From the NCBI RefSeq assembly GCF_009498275.1, contig NZ_CP045643.1:2108001-2172000 (forward strand): a stretch of 64,000 nucleotides of DNA, given 5' to 3'. Position numbers and translations under genes: made by a program. Source of the DNA: Streptomyces fagopyri (GTDB lineage Bacteria > Actinomycetota > Actinomycetes > Streptomycetales > Streptomycetaceae). Every line of letters starts with the position of its first letter. Position 1 is the stretch's first letter. The notes under the pieces were generated by a model that did no database searches, was not told where the DNA came from, and was given only the letters and a program-made list of their open reading frames with translations. Shown here in pieces: positions 55,242-63,683 of the stretch.

Positions 55242-57068
55242 TTGCGCGAGTTCACCAACTCTCCGTTGGCGTCGGCGCCGCCGGTGGGCGGCCTGGCCGA
55301 CGTCGTGTTCGACCATGCCCGGGAGGATCCGCTGCACATCGCGCTCGGCCGCAAGGACGAGCAGGGACAGTGGCGCGACGTGACGTCGGCCGAGTTCCGT
55401 GACGAGGTCCTCGCCCTGGCCAAGGGGCTGCTCGCCCACGGCATCCGGTTCGGCGACCGGATCGCGATCATGTGCCCCACGCGCTACGAGTGGACACTCT
55501 TCGACTTCGCGTTGTGGACGATCGGCGCGCATGTGGTGCCCATCTACCCGACCTCCTCCGCCGAGCAGGTCTTCTGGATGCTGCACGACGCCCAGGTGTC
55601 GGCGGTGATGGTGGAGCACGAGGACCACGCGATGACCGTCGCCACCGTCGTGGACCGGCTGCCGCAGCTGCACAAGCTGTGGCAGCTCGACGCCGGCGCC
55701 GTGCAGGAGCTCTACGAAGCGGGCGCGCACCTCGACGACGAGGTGGTGCACCGGCACCGGCGCGCGGTCACGCCGGATTCCATCGCGACGATCATCTACA
55801 CCTCGGGCACCACCGGGCGTCCCAAGGGCTGTGTCATCTCGCACGCCAACTTCATGTTCGAGGCGGACACGGTCATCGAACGCTGGGAGCCGGTCTTCCA
55901 CTCGCGGCGCGGGGACGAGGCCGCCACCCTGCTGTTCCTGCCGCTCGCGCACGTCTTCGGACGGATGGTGCAGGTCGCGGCGGTCCGCGGGAAGGTCAAG
56001 TTCGGTCATCAGCCGCAGCTCAACGCGGCGGCCCTGCTGCCGGACCTGGCCGCGTTCCGGCCGACGTTCTTCCTCGCGGTGCCGTACATCTTCGAGAAGG
56101 TCTTCAACGCCGCCCGCCGCAAGGCCGAGAAAGAGGGCAGGTCAGGACCGTTCGAGAAGGCCGTCGAGGTCGCCGTGCGCTACGCGGACGCGGTCGAGGA
56201 GAAGGCCTGGGGCATCGGCCCGGGACCCTCGGCGGCCCTGCGGGTGCAGCACCAGTTCTTCGACAAGGTCGTGTACTCCAAGGTGCGGGCCGCGATGGGC
56301 GGCCGGGTCAGACACGCGATGTCGGGCGGTTCGGCGATGGACCGGCGGCTCGGGCTGTTCTTCGCGGGCGCGGGTGTCGTCGTGTACGAGGGGTACGGGC
56401 TCACCGAGTCCACCGCGGCCGCCACCGCCAACCCGCCCGAGCGCACCCGGTTCGGCACCGTCGGCCAGGCGATCCCCGGCACCACCGTGCACATCGCGGA
56501 GGACGGGGAGATCTGGCTCAACGGCGGGAACGTCTTCCAGGGGTACCTCAACGACCCCAAGGCCACCGACGCCACCCTGCACGACGGCTGGCTCGCCACC
56601 GGTGACCTGGGCTCCCTCGACGAGGACGGCTACCTCACCATCACCGGGCGCAAGAAGGAGATCCTGGTGACCTCCGGCGGCAAGAGCGTCTCGCCGGGTG
56701 TCCTGGAGGAGCGGGTGCGCGATCATCCGCTGGTCGCGCAGTGCATCGTCGTCGGCAACGACCGGCCGTACATCGCGGCGCTCGTCACCCTCGACGCGGA
56801 GGCCGTCGAGCACTGGCTCCAGATGCGGGGCAAGCCCCCGCTGTCCACCGGCGACCTGGTCCACGACCCGGACCTGGAGACCGAGGTGCGGCGCGCGGTG
56901 GTGGCGGCGAACACCCTCGTCTCGCAGGCCGAGTCGATCCGCACCTTCCGGATACTGGCCCACCAGTTCACCGAGGAACACGGGTTGCTGACGCCTTCGC
57001 TGAAGCTGAAGCGGAAGGCGATCGAGAAGGCGTACTCGACGGAGGTCGAGGCGTTGTACCAGGCATAG
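55242..57068 (+). CDS. long-chain fatty acid-CoA ligase (FadD15-like)
   Basis: 608 residues from a TTG (AGGAG five bases before), giving LREFTNSPLASAPPVGGLAD, the usual Streptomyces start; an ATG 33 codons earlier lacks support. Adenylate-forming enzyme with TIIYTSGTTGRPKGCVISHA (P-loop), EGYGLTESTAAATANPP, WLATGDLGSLDEDGYLTITG and RKKEILVTSGGKSVSPGVLE containing the catalytic Lys region. Activates fatty acids with ATP and CoA for beta-oxidation or lipid synthesis. Monocistronic. Confidence 0.93.
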   Translation: MREFTNSPLASAPPVGGLADVVFDHAREDPLHIALGRKDEQGQWRDVTSAEFRDEVLALAKGLLAHGIRFGDRIAIMCPTRYEWTLFDFALWTIGAHVVPIYPTSSAEQVFWMLHDAQVSAVMVEHEDHAMTVATVVDRLPQLHKLWQLDAGAVQELYEAGAHLDDEVVHRHRRAVTPDSIATIIYTSGTTGRPKGCVISHANFMFEADTVIERWEPVFHSRRGDEAATLLFLPLAHVFGRMVQVAAVRGKVKFGHQPQLNAAALLPDLAAFRPTFFLAVPYIFEKVFNAARRKAEKEGRSGPFEKAVEVAVRYADAVEEKAWGIGPGPSAALRVQHQFFDKVVYSKVRAAMGGRVRHAMSGGSAMDRRLGLFFAGAGVVVYEGYGLTESTAAATANPPERTRFGTVGQAIPGTTVHIAEDGEIWLNGGNVFQGYLNDPKATDATLHDGWLATGDLGSLDEDGYLTITGRKKEILVTSGGKSVSPGVLEERVRDHPLVAQCIVVGNDRPYIAALVTLDAEAVEHWLQMRGKPPLSTGDLVHDPDLETEVRRAVVAANTLVSQAESIRTFRILAHQFTEEHGLLTPSLKLKRKAIEKAYSTEVEALYQA

Positions 57069-57189
57069 GGAGACCCGGCCGTCCCGCCCCGCTCCCGACG
57101 CGGGCGACCCCCGGTCTCCGACCCGGAGCGGACTGCCGACCCCGACCCCGCCCGTGTCGACGACGGCACCGCCACCTCCACCACTGCCA

Positions 57190-57243
<54 letters not shown>

Positions 57244-57374
57244 GGCCCATTTCCGGCCATTCTCCCGGCCCCGCCGTCAATCCACCGGGAATCAGCCGGT
57301 CAGGAATGCATCGAGGCCGGTGATCGTTGACGATGGGGGTACCCATCACCCGACGACTGAAGGATCGAAAGCTC

Positions 57375-58208
57375 GTGAGCAAGGTCCCCCCGATCATCCT
57401 GAACAACGGTGTCGAGATGCCACAGCTGGGCTTCGGCGTCTGGCAGGTCCCGGACGACGAGGCGGAGCGAGCCGTCGCCACGGCGCTGCGGAACGGATAC
57501 CGCAGCATCGACACGGCGGCGATCTACGGCAACGAGGAGGGCACCGGCAAGGCGGTCGCCTCCTCCGGCATCGCCCGTGAGGACCTCTTCGTCACCACCA
57601 AGCTCTGGAACGGCGACCAGGGGTACGACGCGACGCTCCGCGCGTTCGACGCCTCCCTGGAGAAGCTCGGCCTGGAATACGTGGACCTGTATCTGATCCA
57701 CTGGCCGCTGCCGTCCCGGGATCAGTACGTCGACACGTACAAGGCCTTCGAGAAGATCTACGCCGACGGCCGGGCCAAGGCCATCGGCACCTCCAACTTC
57801 CTTCCGGAACACCTGGAGAAGCTGATCGAGGCGACGTCCGTCATCCCGGCCGTCAACCAGATCGAGCTGCACCCGCACCTCCAGCAGCGCGCGGCGCGCG
57901 AGTTCCACGCGGAGCAGGGCATCGCCACCGAGGCCTGGTCCCCGCTCGGCCAGGGCAAGGGCCTGCTGGAGGTCCCCGCCATCGTGGCCATCGCCCAGAA
58001 GCACGGCCGCACCCCGGCGCAGATCGTGCTCCGCTGGCACCTCCAGCTGGGCACCGTCGTCATCCCCAAGTCCGTGACCCCGGCCCGGATCGCGGAGAAC
58101 ATCGACGTGTTCGACTTCTCCCTCGACGCCGAGGACATCGCGGCGATCAGCGCGCTGAACGAGGACCGTCGCCTGGGTCCCGACCCGGCCACCTTCGACG
58201 TGGGCTGA
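57375..58208 (+). CDS. aldo/keto reductase (2,5-diketo-gluconate reductase type)
   Basis: 277 residues from the GTG giving MSKVPPIILNNGVEMPQLGF; an ATG 16 codons earlier adds an Arg/Lys-rich head not seen in the family. Full AKR signatures: GYRSIDTAAIYGNEEGTGKA (Asp, Tyr), LFVTTKLWNGDQGY (Lys), VDLYLIHWPLPSRDQYVDTY (His), KAIGTSNFLPEHLEKL and VVIPKSVTPARIAENIDVFD (cofactor loop). Likely reduces keto-sugars, dicarbonyls or aldehydes with NADPH. Followed by a strong terminator. Confidence 0.92.
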   Translation: MSKVPPIILNNGVEMPQLGFGVWQVPDDEAERAVATALRNGYRSIDTAAIYGNEEGTGKAVASSGIAREDLFVTTKLWNGDQGYDATLRAFDASLEKLGLEYVDLYLIHWPLPSRDQYVDTYKAFEKIYADGRAKAIGTSNFLPEHLEKLIEATSVIPAVNQIELHPHLQQRAAREFHAEQGIATEAWSPLGQGKGLLEVPAIVAIAQKHGRTPAQIVLRWHLQLGTVVIPKSVTPARIAENIDVFDFSLDAEDIAAISALNEDRRLGPDPATFDVG

Positions 58209-58223
58209 CCAGCCCCGACCCAT

Positions 58224-58262
58224 CCGCCGGCCCGGACGCGCCCCGCGCGTCCGGGCCGGCGG
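58224..58262 (+). terminator. 17-bp stem terminator hairpin
   Basis: CCGCCGGCCCGGACGCG and its complement (58246-58262) with a 5-nt loop, 16 bp after the reductase stop, followed by TTCTCC. Confidence 0.8.
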
Positions 58263-58390
58263 TTCTCCGACCCCCTGAACCGGCGTCAGCCCCCGGAACG
58301 CACCCCGGCCGGATTCCTGGACCGGACCAACCCCGCCGAAGGTCTTGACGGGGTCATGTAAACGGGGCCACCTTGTACGGCAACCCGGTA

Positions 58391-58403
58391 AGGAAACTTT
58401 CCT
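58391..58403. promoter_or_regulatory. palindromic operator of the chitosanase gene
   Basis: AGGAAA-C-TTTCCT, 20 bp before the start codon. Palindromes of this GAAAnTTTC type are reported before actinomycete chitosanase genes and bind the ROK-family repressor CsnR (recalled literature; exact consensus not checked). The ROK gene at 34.2 kb is a different, sugar-cluster regulator. Confidence 0.65.
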
Positions 58404-58423
58404 AACAGAGGGGTCCCCCACAC

Positions 58424-59125
58424 ATGCGCTCTCGAACACTGACCCTCGCGGCCGTCGCCGGTGCCGCGCTCCTCGCCACCGCCGCGCTCCCGGCCACCGC
58501 CGCGCCGTCCGGTGCCAGAACCCCCGCGTCCGCCCAGGAGGGCTCGGTCAGCGCGGCCTCGCTGCTCGCCAAGGTGACGTCCTGTTCGCAGATATCGAGC
58601 GGGAAGTACAAGACGGACGACGAGACCTCGGCCACCGTCCCGGTGTGCGGCAAGAACGGCGCCGTGTTCTGGAAGGCCGACATGGACATCGACTGCGACG
58701 GCCAGGTCACCACCCAGTGCAACGGCGACGCCGACCCCTGGTTCCAGGACGACACCGCCTTCCACCAGTCCGACGGCAAGCCGCTGCGGGCCGAGTCGCT
58801 GCCGTACGTCGTGGTGCCCAGCACCAGCAGCATCTGGAAGTACACCAGTTACGGGATCAAGGGCGGCGGGGTCGTCGCGGTGATCTACAACAACAAGGTC
58901 GAGTACGCCGTCGTGGGCGACACCGGACCGACACAGATCATCGGTGAGGCCTCGTACGCCACGGCCAAGGCCCTCGGTATCGATCCCGACCCGGAGACCG
59001 GCGGCGCCGACTCCGGAGTGACCTACATCCTGTTCAAGAACTCGCAGGTGTCACCCATCGAGAGTCACACGGCGGCCGTGTCGCTCGGAGACTCCCTGGC
59101 ACAGCAGTTCCTGCAGAACAACTGA
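58424..59125 (+). CDS. secreted GH75-family chitosanase
   Basis: 233 residues; GAGGGG ten bases before the ATG. Signal peptide RSRTLTLAAVAGAALLATAA with an ALPATAA cleavage region. The mature part has VFWKADMDIDCDGQVTTQC with the DxDxDG-like acidic cluster, DPWFQDDTAFHQ, GVVAVIYNNKVEYAVVGDTG and IGEASYATAKALGIDPDPET followed by GGADSGVTYILF, which are GH75 hallmarks; acidic residues in the DMDID stretch and in GEAS are the probable catalytic pair. Hydrolyses chitosan outside the cell. Four Cys suggest two disulfides. Confidence 0.9.
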   Translation: MRSRTLTLAAVAGAALLATAALPATAAPSGARTPASAQEGSVSAASLLAKVTSCSQISSGKYKTDDETSATVPVCGKNGAVFWKADMDIDCDGQVTTQCNGDADPWFQDDTAFHQSDGKPLRAESLPYVVVPSTSSIWKYTSYGIKGGGVVAVIYNNKVEYAVVGDTGPTQIIGEASYATAKALGIDPDPETGGADSGVTYILFKNSQVSPIESHTAAVSLGDSLAQQFLQNN

Positions 59126-59237
59126 GGTCCCCCGCAGGCTCGACGGGTGGGCGCGGGTGTCGTGGGCCGGTGCGGCGCCCACCCGTCGGATGCGCGCGGA
59201 TCACCGGTCCGCACCCTGAAGAGGCCTCTACCGTCGG

Positions 59238-59939
59238 TCAGTTGGGCTGACCGATCGGCCGTACGACCACGGTGTTCACATCGACACCCGCCGGCCGGCC
59301 GATCGCCCAGACGATCGATTCGGCGAGCTGATCGGCCGTCAGGAGGTCGCCGGGCGGCAGACTCCCGTTGCTGTCCCAGAACGGTGTCTCCACCCGGCCG
59401 GGCGAGATCAGGGTCACGCCGACACCGAACTCGGTCACCTCCCGGCGAGCGTTCTCGGCGAGCCCGGTCACGGCCCACTTGGTGGCCCCGTAGATGTTGC
59501 CCGGCGTGTGGACGTGGCCCGCCACACTCCCGACCAGCACGATCCGGCCCCTCGTCTCCTTCAGGGCGTCGATCGAGGCCCTGATCAGCAGCGCCGGACC
59601 GAGCACATTGGTCAGCACCATCTCGGTCCAGCCGGCCGGATCACCCCCGGCCACCGAGTCGTGCGTGGCGAAACCGGCGTTGGCGACCACGGTGTCCAGG
59701 CGGCCGAACTCCTTGAGCGTCGCCTCGACCGCCGCCCGCACCTCGTCGTACTCGGCCGCGTTGCCCACCACCGTCAACAGTCCCTCGGGATCGCCGAGTT
59801 CCCCGGCGAAGGCACGCAGTCGCTCCGCGCCCCGCCCCGTGACCGTCACCCGGTGCCCCGTGTCCAGCAGTTGTCGCGCGACCGCGGCACCGATGCCGCT
59901 GCCACCACCGGTGATGAGCGCGACAGGCGAGTCGTTCAT
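59238..59939 (-). CDS. SDR-family oxidoreductase
   Basis: 233 residues starting MNDSPVALITGGGSGIGAAV (an ATG six codons earlier has no ribosome site). Classical SDR: TGGGSGIG cofactor loop, VVANAGFATHDS, catalytic Ser in VLVGSVAGHVHTPG and YxxxK in NIYGATKWAVTGLAENARRE. Closest in style to the serine/3-hydroxy acid dehydrogenase (YdfG) group. NADP(H)-dependent oxidation of a hydroxyl is expected; substrate unknown. Confidence 0.9.
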   Translation of the reverse strand: MNDSPVALITGGGSGIGAAVARQLLDTGHRVTVTGRGAERLRAFAGELGDPEGLLTVVGNAAEYDEVRAAVEATLKEFGRLDTVVANAGFATHDSVAGGDPAGWTEMVLTNVLGPALLIRASIDALKETRGRIVLVGSVAGHVHTPGNIYGATKWAVTGLAENARREVTEFGVGVTLISPGRVETPFWDSNGSLPPGDLLTADQLAESIVWAIGRPAGVDVNTVVVRPIGQPN

Positions 59940-60124
59940 GAGTACCCCCGTAAGCATCCGATCGACAGCGGGAGTACACCACTTGAAGCGCTCTCGAAGT
60001 CAAGGACGACCGTGCCGGCACGGCGAGCGGGACGGCCGGACTCCGCAGTGGTCGTCGGGCCGCCGCCCGACCGCCCCGGACACCGGTGCCCCGTGCGGCC
60101 GGGCGCCTGCGGCGCCTGCCGGGG

Positions 60125-61042
60125 TCACTCCGGTTTCACCGCGACATGGACCGTGTGCGCCGTCAGTACGAACACGTCCGTGCGATGGTGCACGCTCGCC
60201 TTGTCCTCCGGGTCGAGGAGCCGGCCGAGGGTGGCGACGTCGTCCGGGTCGAGCCCTCCGGTGAGGGAATCGCGCAGGCGCGTCAGGGCCGTGACCACGA
60301 AGCCCCGGGCCTCGTCCGACAGCGGGGCGGGAAGATCGACGAGGAAGGTGCGGGTCTCCGTGTGACGCAGACCGGCCGACGTCAGCAGAGCGGGCCAGTC
60401 CTCGGCCTCCGCGACCGCGCCGGGCAGTTCGGCCCGCATCCGGTAGAACCACTCGTCGTGGACCGCGTCGATCCTGGACTGGAGCCCGGGACGGCCGATG
60501 CCGAGGTCGCGCGGGAGGTAGCGCGGGGGCAGACCGCCCTCCAGGAGCGCGAGGGTGCCGCCGGGCGCGAGGGCGCGCGCGAACCCGGCGAGTGCGGCGC
60601 CCTGATCCCCGACATGATGCAGGGACCTGCTGGCCCACAGCAGGTCGGCCGGGTACTCCACATCCCCCAGTCCGTCGGCGAGGTCGGCCCGCACCGTGCC
60701 GAACCGGTCACCGACGCCGAGCCGGCCGGCCCGGGCGCGGGCCCGCTCCAGCAGGGGTTCCACCTCGTCCACGGCGACGACCCTCGCCGCGGGGAAGGCG
60801 TCCGCGAGGAGACAGGAGATGACGCCGGGGCCACTGCCCGCGTCCACTATCAGTCCGGGATCGGGACGCCGCTCCCGCAGCCAGGCCGCCGCCTCGGCGT
60901 ACAGCGGGCTGAACAGCTCCGCCTCCTGCTCCAGCATGGGGATCATGTCGGCGAAGTCCATGTGGGTGTGGTCGTGGGCGTGCCGGGGAGTCGTCCCGTG
61001 GTCCTGCCGGTGGGTGTTCTCGTGGTCGTGATCGTGCGCCAT
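60125..61042 (-). CDS. class I SAM-dependent methyltransferase, His-rich N-terminus
   Basis: 305 residues. The first ~28 residues are MAHDHDHENTHRQDHG and TTPRHAHDHTHMDF, a His/Asp-rich tail that may bind Ni, Zn or Cu. The methyltransferase domain follows: GLIVDAGSGPGVISCLLADA (motif I), VVAVDEVEPLLERARARA, LLWASRSLHHVGDQGAAL and LAPGGTLALLEGGLPPR. Target unknown; the tail hints at metal handling or metal-dependent control. It is divergent from the oxygenase gene. Confidence 0.85.
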   Translation of the reverse strand: MAHDHDHENTHRQDHGTTPRHAHDHTHMDFADMIPMLEQEAELFSPLYAEAAAWLRERRPDPGLIVDAGSGPGVISCLLADAFPAARVVAVDEVEPLLERARARAGRLGVGDRFGTVRADLADGLGDVEYPADLLWASRSLHHVGDQGAALAGFARALAPGGTLALLEGGLPPRYLPRDLGIGRPGLQSRIDAVHDEWFYRMRAELPGAVAEAEDWPALLTSAGLRHTETRTFLVDLPAPLSDEARGFVVTALTRLRDSLTGGLDPDDVATLGRLLDPEDKASVHHRTDVFVLTAHTVHVAVKPE

Positions 61043-61181
61043 GGTGGTCGGCCTCTCGTCCGGGTTCGTGCACAGCGTGCTGCACGGCTCCCGGAATCGG
61101 CCAACAGCGTTGCGCGAACAGCAAAACCGGTGGTCGGAAAACCCGGTGCGCCCGGGACGGGCGGTCCCCGACCATGACCCC

Positions 61182-61952
61182 ATGGACGACGAGACGGTGG
61201 AACGGTTCATCGAGGACGGGTTCGTGCGGATCGAGGGCGCCTTCCCGCCGCGCGTCGCCGAGGACGCCGCGCGGCTGCTGTGGAGGGAGACGGGATACGA
61301 CCCGGACGACCCCGGCACCTGGGAGGAACCCGTGCGCTGGGTGAGCAGCATGGAGCAGGGCCCGTTCGCCGCGGCGGCCAACTCCCCCGCGCTGCACCGG
61401 GCCTTCGACCTGCTGGTCGGCGAGCGGCGCTGGCAGCCGCGGTACGCGCTGGGCAGCTTCCCGCTGCGGTTCCCGCACCCGGACGAGCCGGACGACGCGG
61501 GCTGGCACATCGAGGGGAGCTATCTCCCCGACGGCCGGTCGCTGTACCACTCCAACCTCTCCTCACAGGGCCGGGCGCTGCTGATGCTCTTCCTGTTCAG
61601 CGAAGTGACCGAGGACGACGCCCCGACCCGTATCAGGGTGGGCTCGCACCTCGACGTACCCCCGGTGCTGGCGCCGCACGGCGAGACGGGTGCCTCGTTC
61701 CTCGAACTCGGTCCGAAGGTGGCCGGGGCGTCCGCGCACCGCCCGCTCACGCTGGCCACCGGCCGCCCCGGGGACGTGTACCTCTGTCACCCGTTCCTGG
61801 TGCACGCGGCGCAGCCGCACCACGGCACGCGCCCGCGCCTCATGGCGCAGCCCCCGCTGTACCCGGCGGTCCCCAACGAGTTGGAGCGGGCGGACGGCGA
61901 CTACTCGGCGGTGGAGACCGCGATCCGCCGGGGGCTGGCCCAGGAGGCCTGA
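61182..61952 (+). CDS. phytanoyl-CoA dioxygenase-family oxygenase
   Basis: 256 residues from the ATG at 61182. Fe(II)/2-oxoglutarate oxygenase of the PhyH type: ERFIEDGFVRIEGAFPPRVA at the N-terminus, HIEGSYLPDGRSLYHSNLSS with the first metal His (HIEG rather than HxD, so Glu is the likely acidic ligand), and VYLCHPFLVHAAQPHHGTRP with the distal His and the 2-oxoglutarate-binding Arg. Substrate unknown. It converges with the WYL regulator. Confidence 0.82.
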   Translation: MDDETVERFIEDGFVRIEGAFPPRVAEDAARLLWRETGYDPDDPGTWEEPVRWVSSMEQGPFAAAANSPALHRAFDLLVGERRWQPRYALGSFPLRFPHPDEPDDAGWHIEGSYLPDGRSLYHSNLSSQGRALLMLFLFSEVTEDDAPTRIRVGSHLDVPPVLAPHGETGASFLELGPKVAGASAHRPLTLATGRPGDVYLCHPFLVHAAQPHHGTRPRLMAQPPLYPAVPNELERADGDYSAVETAIRRGLAQEA

Positions 61953-62038
61953 CCCCCGGCGGATCAGCGGTCGCGGGTTCTACGGTGGCGGAGACGACCA
62001 GAGGGCGGAGCCAGCACGCCCACCCGCGCAAGCGGGCT

Positions 62039-62989
62039 CTACGCGTACAGGCGGGCGAGCGCGGTCACCGTCCGTGCGATCCGGTCCCGCAGTCCGGCGG
62101 GCTCCAGCACCTCGATCCCCGCTCCGTGGGCGAGGAACTCGTCATGGGCGCGGTCGACGGACTCGATCGGGACGGTGACCCGGGTCCAGCCGTCCGGCTC
62201 CTCCACACCGCCGCCCGCCAGAACGTCGCCCGCCGCGCCGGTGAGCCGGGTCCCCGGCGCGACCCGGATCACCGCCTCACCCCGGTGCAGACGGTCGTGG
62301 AAGTCCTGTTGGTACGTCGTCCAGTACGCGGCCAGGTCGAAGCCGTCGGGACGCGTGAACTCCTCATCACACGGGTCGAGCCGGAGGATCTGGTCGACGC
62401 GGAAGGTACGTGGCCCCGGTCCCGCCACCACGTACCAGCGGCCCGCCTTCAGAACCAGGCCGTACGGCTCCAGGCGGCGCCGTACGTCGGTGGGTTCACG
62501 CCATCGCCGGTACAGGACGCTCAGCACCCGGCCGTTCCAGACGGCGTCCGCGACGGCCGGGAGGTACGGGGTGTCGTCGGCGTCCGCGTACCAGCCCGGC
62601 GCGTCGAGGTGGAAGCGGTCGCTGATCCGGTCGGCGTGGAACCGCAGTTCACGCGGGAGAGCGGCCCGGACCTTCAGCTGCGCCGCGGCGAGGAGTCGGC
62701 CGAGTCCGAGTTCGGCGGCGGGGCCGGGCACGCCCGCGAGGAACAGGGCCTCGGCCTCGCCGGCGGTGAGTCCGGTGAGGCGGGTGCGGTAGCCGTCCAG
62801 GAGCCGGTAGCCGCCCGCGTGGCCCGCGTCCCCGTAGAGCGGCACACCGGCCGCGTGCAGCGACTCCACGTCCCGGTACACGGTGCGCACCGAGACCTCC
62901 AGTTCCCCGGCGAGCTGGGCGGCCGTCATCCGGTCGCGTGTCTGCAACAGCAGAAGAATGGACACCAGGCGGCTGGACTTCACTGACAC
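62039..62989 (-). CDS. WYL-domain (YafY-type) transcriptional regulator
   Basis: 316 residues. N-terminal HTH_11 (SSRLVSILLLLQTRDRMTAA, QLAGELEVSVRTVYRDVESL) and a C-terminal WYL sensor domain (LEPYGLVLKAGRWYVVAGPG, RTFRVDQILRLDPCDEEFTR). Usually responds to nucleic-acid or small ligands and controls an adjacent operon; the divergent small gene 34 bp away is the likely target. Confidence 0.92.
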   Translation of the reverse strand: MSVKSSRLVSILLLLQTRDRMTAAQLAGELEVSVRTVYRDVESLHAAGVPLYGDAGHAGGYRLLDGYRTRLTGLTAGEAEALFLAGVPGPAAELGLGRLLAAAQLKVRAALPRELRFHADRISDRFHLDAPGWYADADDTPYLPAVADAVWNGRVLSVLYRRWREPTDVRRRLEPYGLVLKAGRWYVVAGPGPRTFRVDQILRLDPCDEEFTRPDGFDLAAYWTTYQQDFHDRLHRGEAVIRVAPGTRLTGAAGDVLAGGGVEEPDGWTRVTVPIESVDRAHDEFLAHGAGIEVLEPAGLRDRIARTVTALARLYA

Positions 62990-63023
62990 AGGATGTCAGG
63001 GGAGCGGCTCTACCGTCCTGCCC

Positions 63024-63683
63024 ATGACCTCGACGACCCCCGCGCGTCCGGTGACCTCCACCGGTACGGCGAACTCCACGCATCCCACGACCCGTTCGAC
63101 CGCGAAGACGGCCACGACCGCCACGACCGCGTCCAACGCGTCGGCTTCCGCCGCGGCCTCGGCGTCCGCCGCCCGGTCGGCCCCCGCGGACGCCGAGGCT
63201 CCCACGGGCTTCGCGGAGAAGCTGCTGACCGTCCCGCCGCCCATCGAGGTGGCGGGGCGGTGGATCAAGCGCTATCACGTCACCGCCGACCCCGCGGGCA
63301 TCGCGCCCGAGGTCGAGAGGGCGGCGTACGCGCTGCTGCCGGCACTGCTGCCGGAGCCGGACGGCACCCCGCCGGCGACGTTCGTCGTCCTGCACCGGGG
63401 CGGCGACGACGGCGCCTACCTCAACGCGTACAGCTGGGTGTGGGACAACGTCCTGCACTTCCGGGGCGCGGCGGCGGGCCAGCCCGTGCTGGGCTGTCCG
63501 GACCGGGACCCCACCCACTTCGGGACGCTCGCGATGCCCTGGATCGGCTGCGTCTGGGAGCTGCCGCCGATCCTGCACGAACGGGACGCCTGGGTACGGC
63601 ACTTGCTCGCGCCGGAGGTCCCCGATCTCGCCTCCTACCTCGCCGACTCCCTTCCCGAGGGCACGACGGGAGACCGTTCATGA
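63024..63683 (+). CDS. protein of unknown function, low-complexity N-terminus
   Basis: 219 residues from ATG at 63024. Residues 1-60 are Ser/Thr/Ala-rich (TSTTPARPVTSTGTANSTHP ... ASASAAASASAARSAPADAE) and probably unstructured; 61-219 is a compact domain with AEKLLTVPPPIEVAGRWIKR, ATFVVLHRGGDDGAYLNAYS, VWDNVLHFRG and TLAMPWIGCVWELPPILHER. I do not recognise a family. Its stop overlaps the next ATG (4 bp) and it is divergent from the WYL regulator, so it may be regulated by it. Confidence 0.75.
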   Translation: MTSTTPARPVTSTGTANSTHPTTRSTAKTATTATTASNASASAAASASAARSAPADAEAPTGFAEKLLTVPPPIEVAGRWIKRYHVTADPAGIAPEVERAAYALLPALLPEPDGTPPATFVVLHRGGDDGAYLNAYSWVWDNVLHFRGAAAGQPVLGCPDRDPTHFGTLAMPWIGCVWELPPILHERDAWVRHLLAPEVPDLASYLADSLPEGTTGDRS

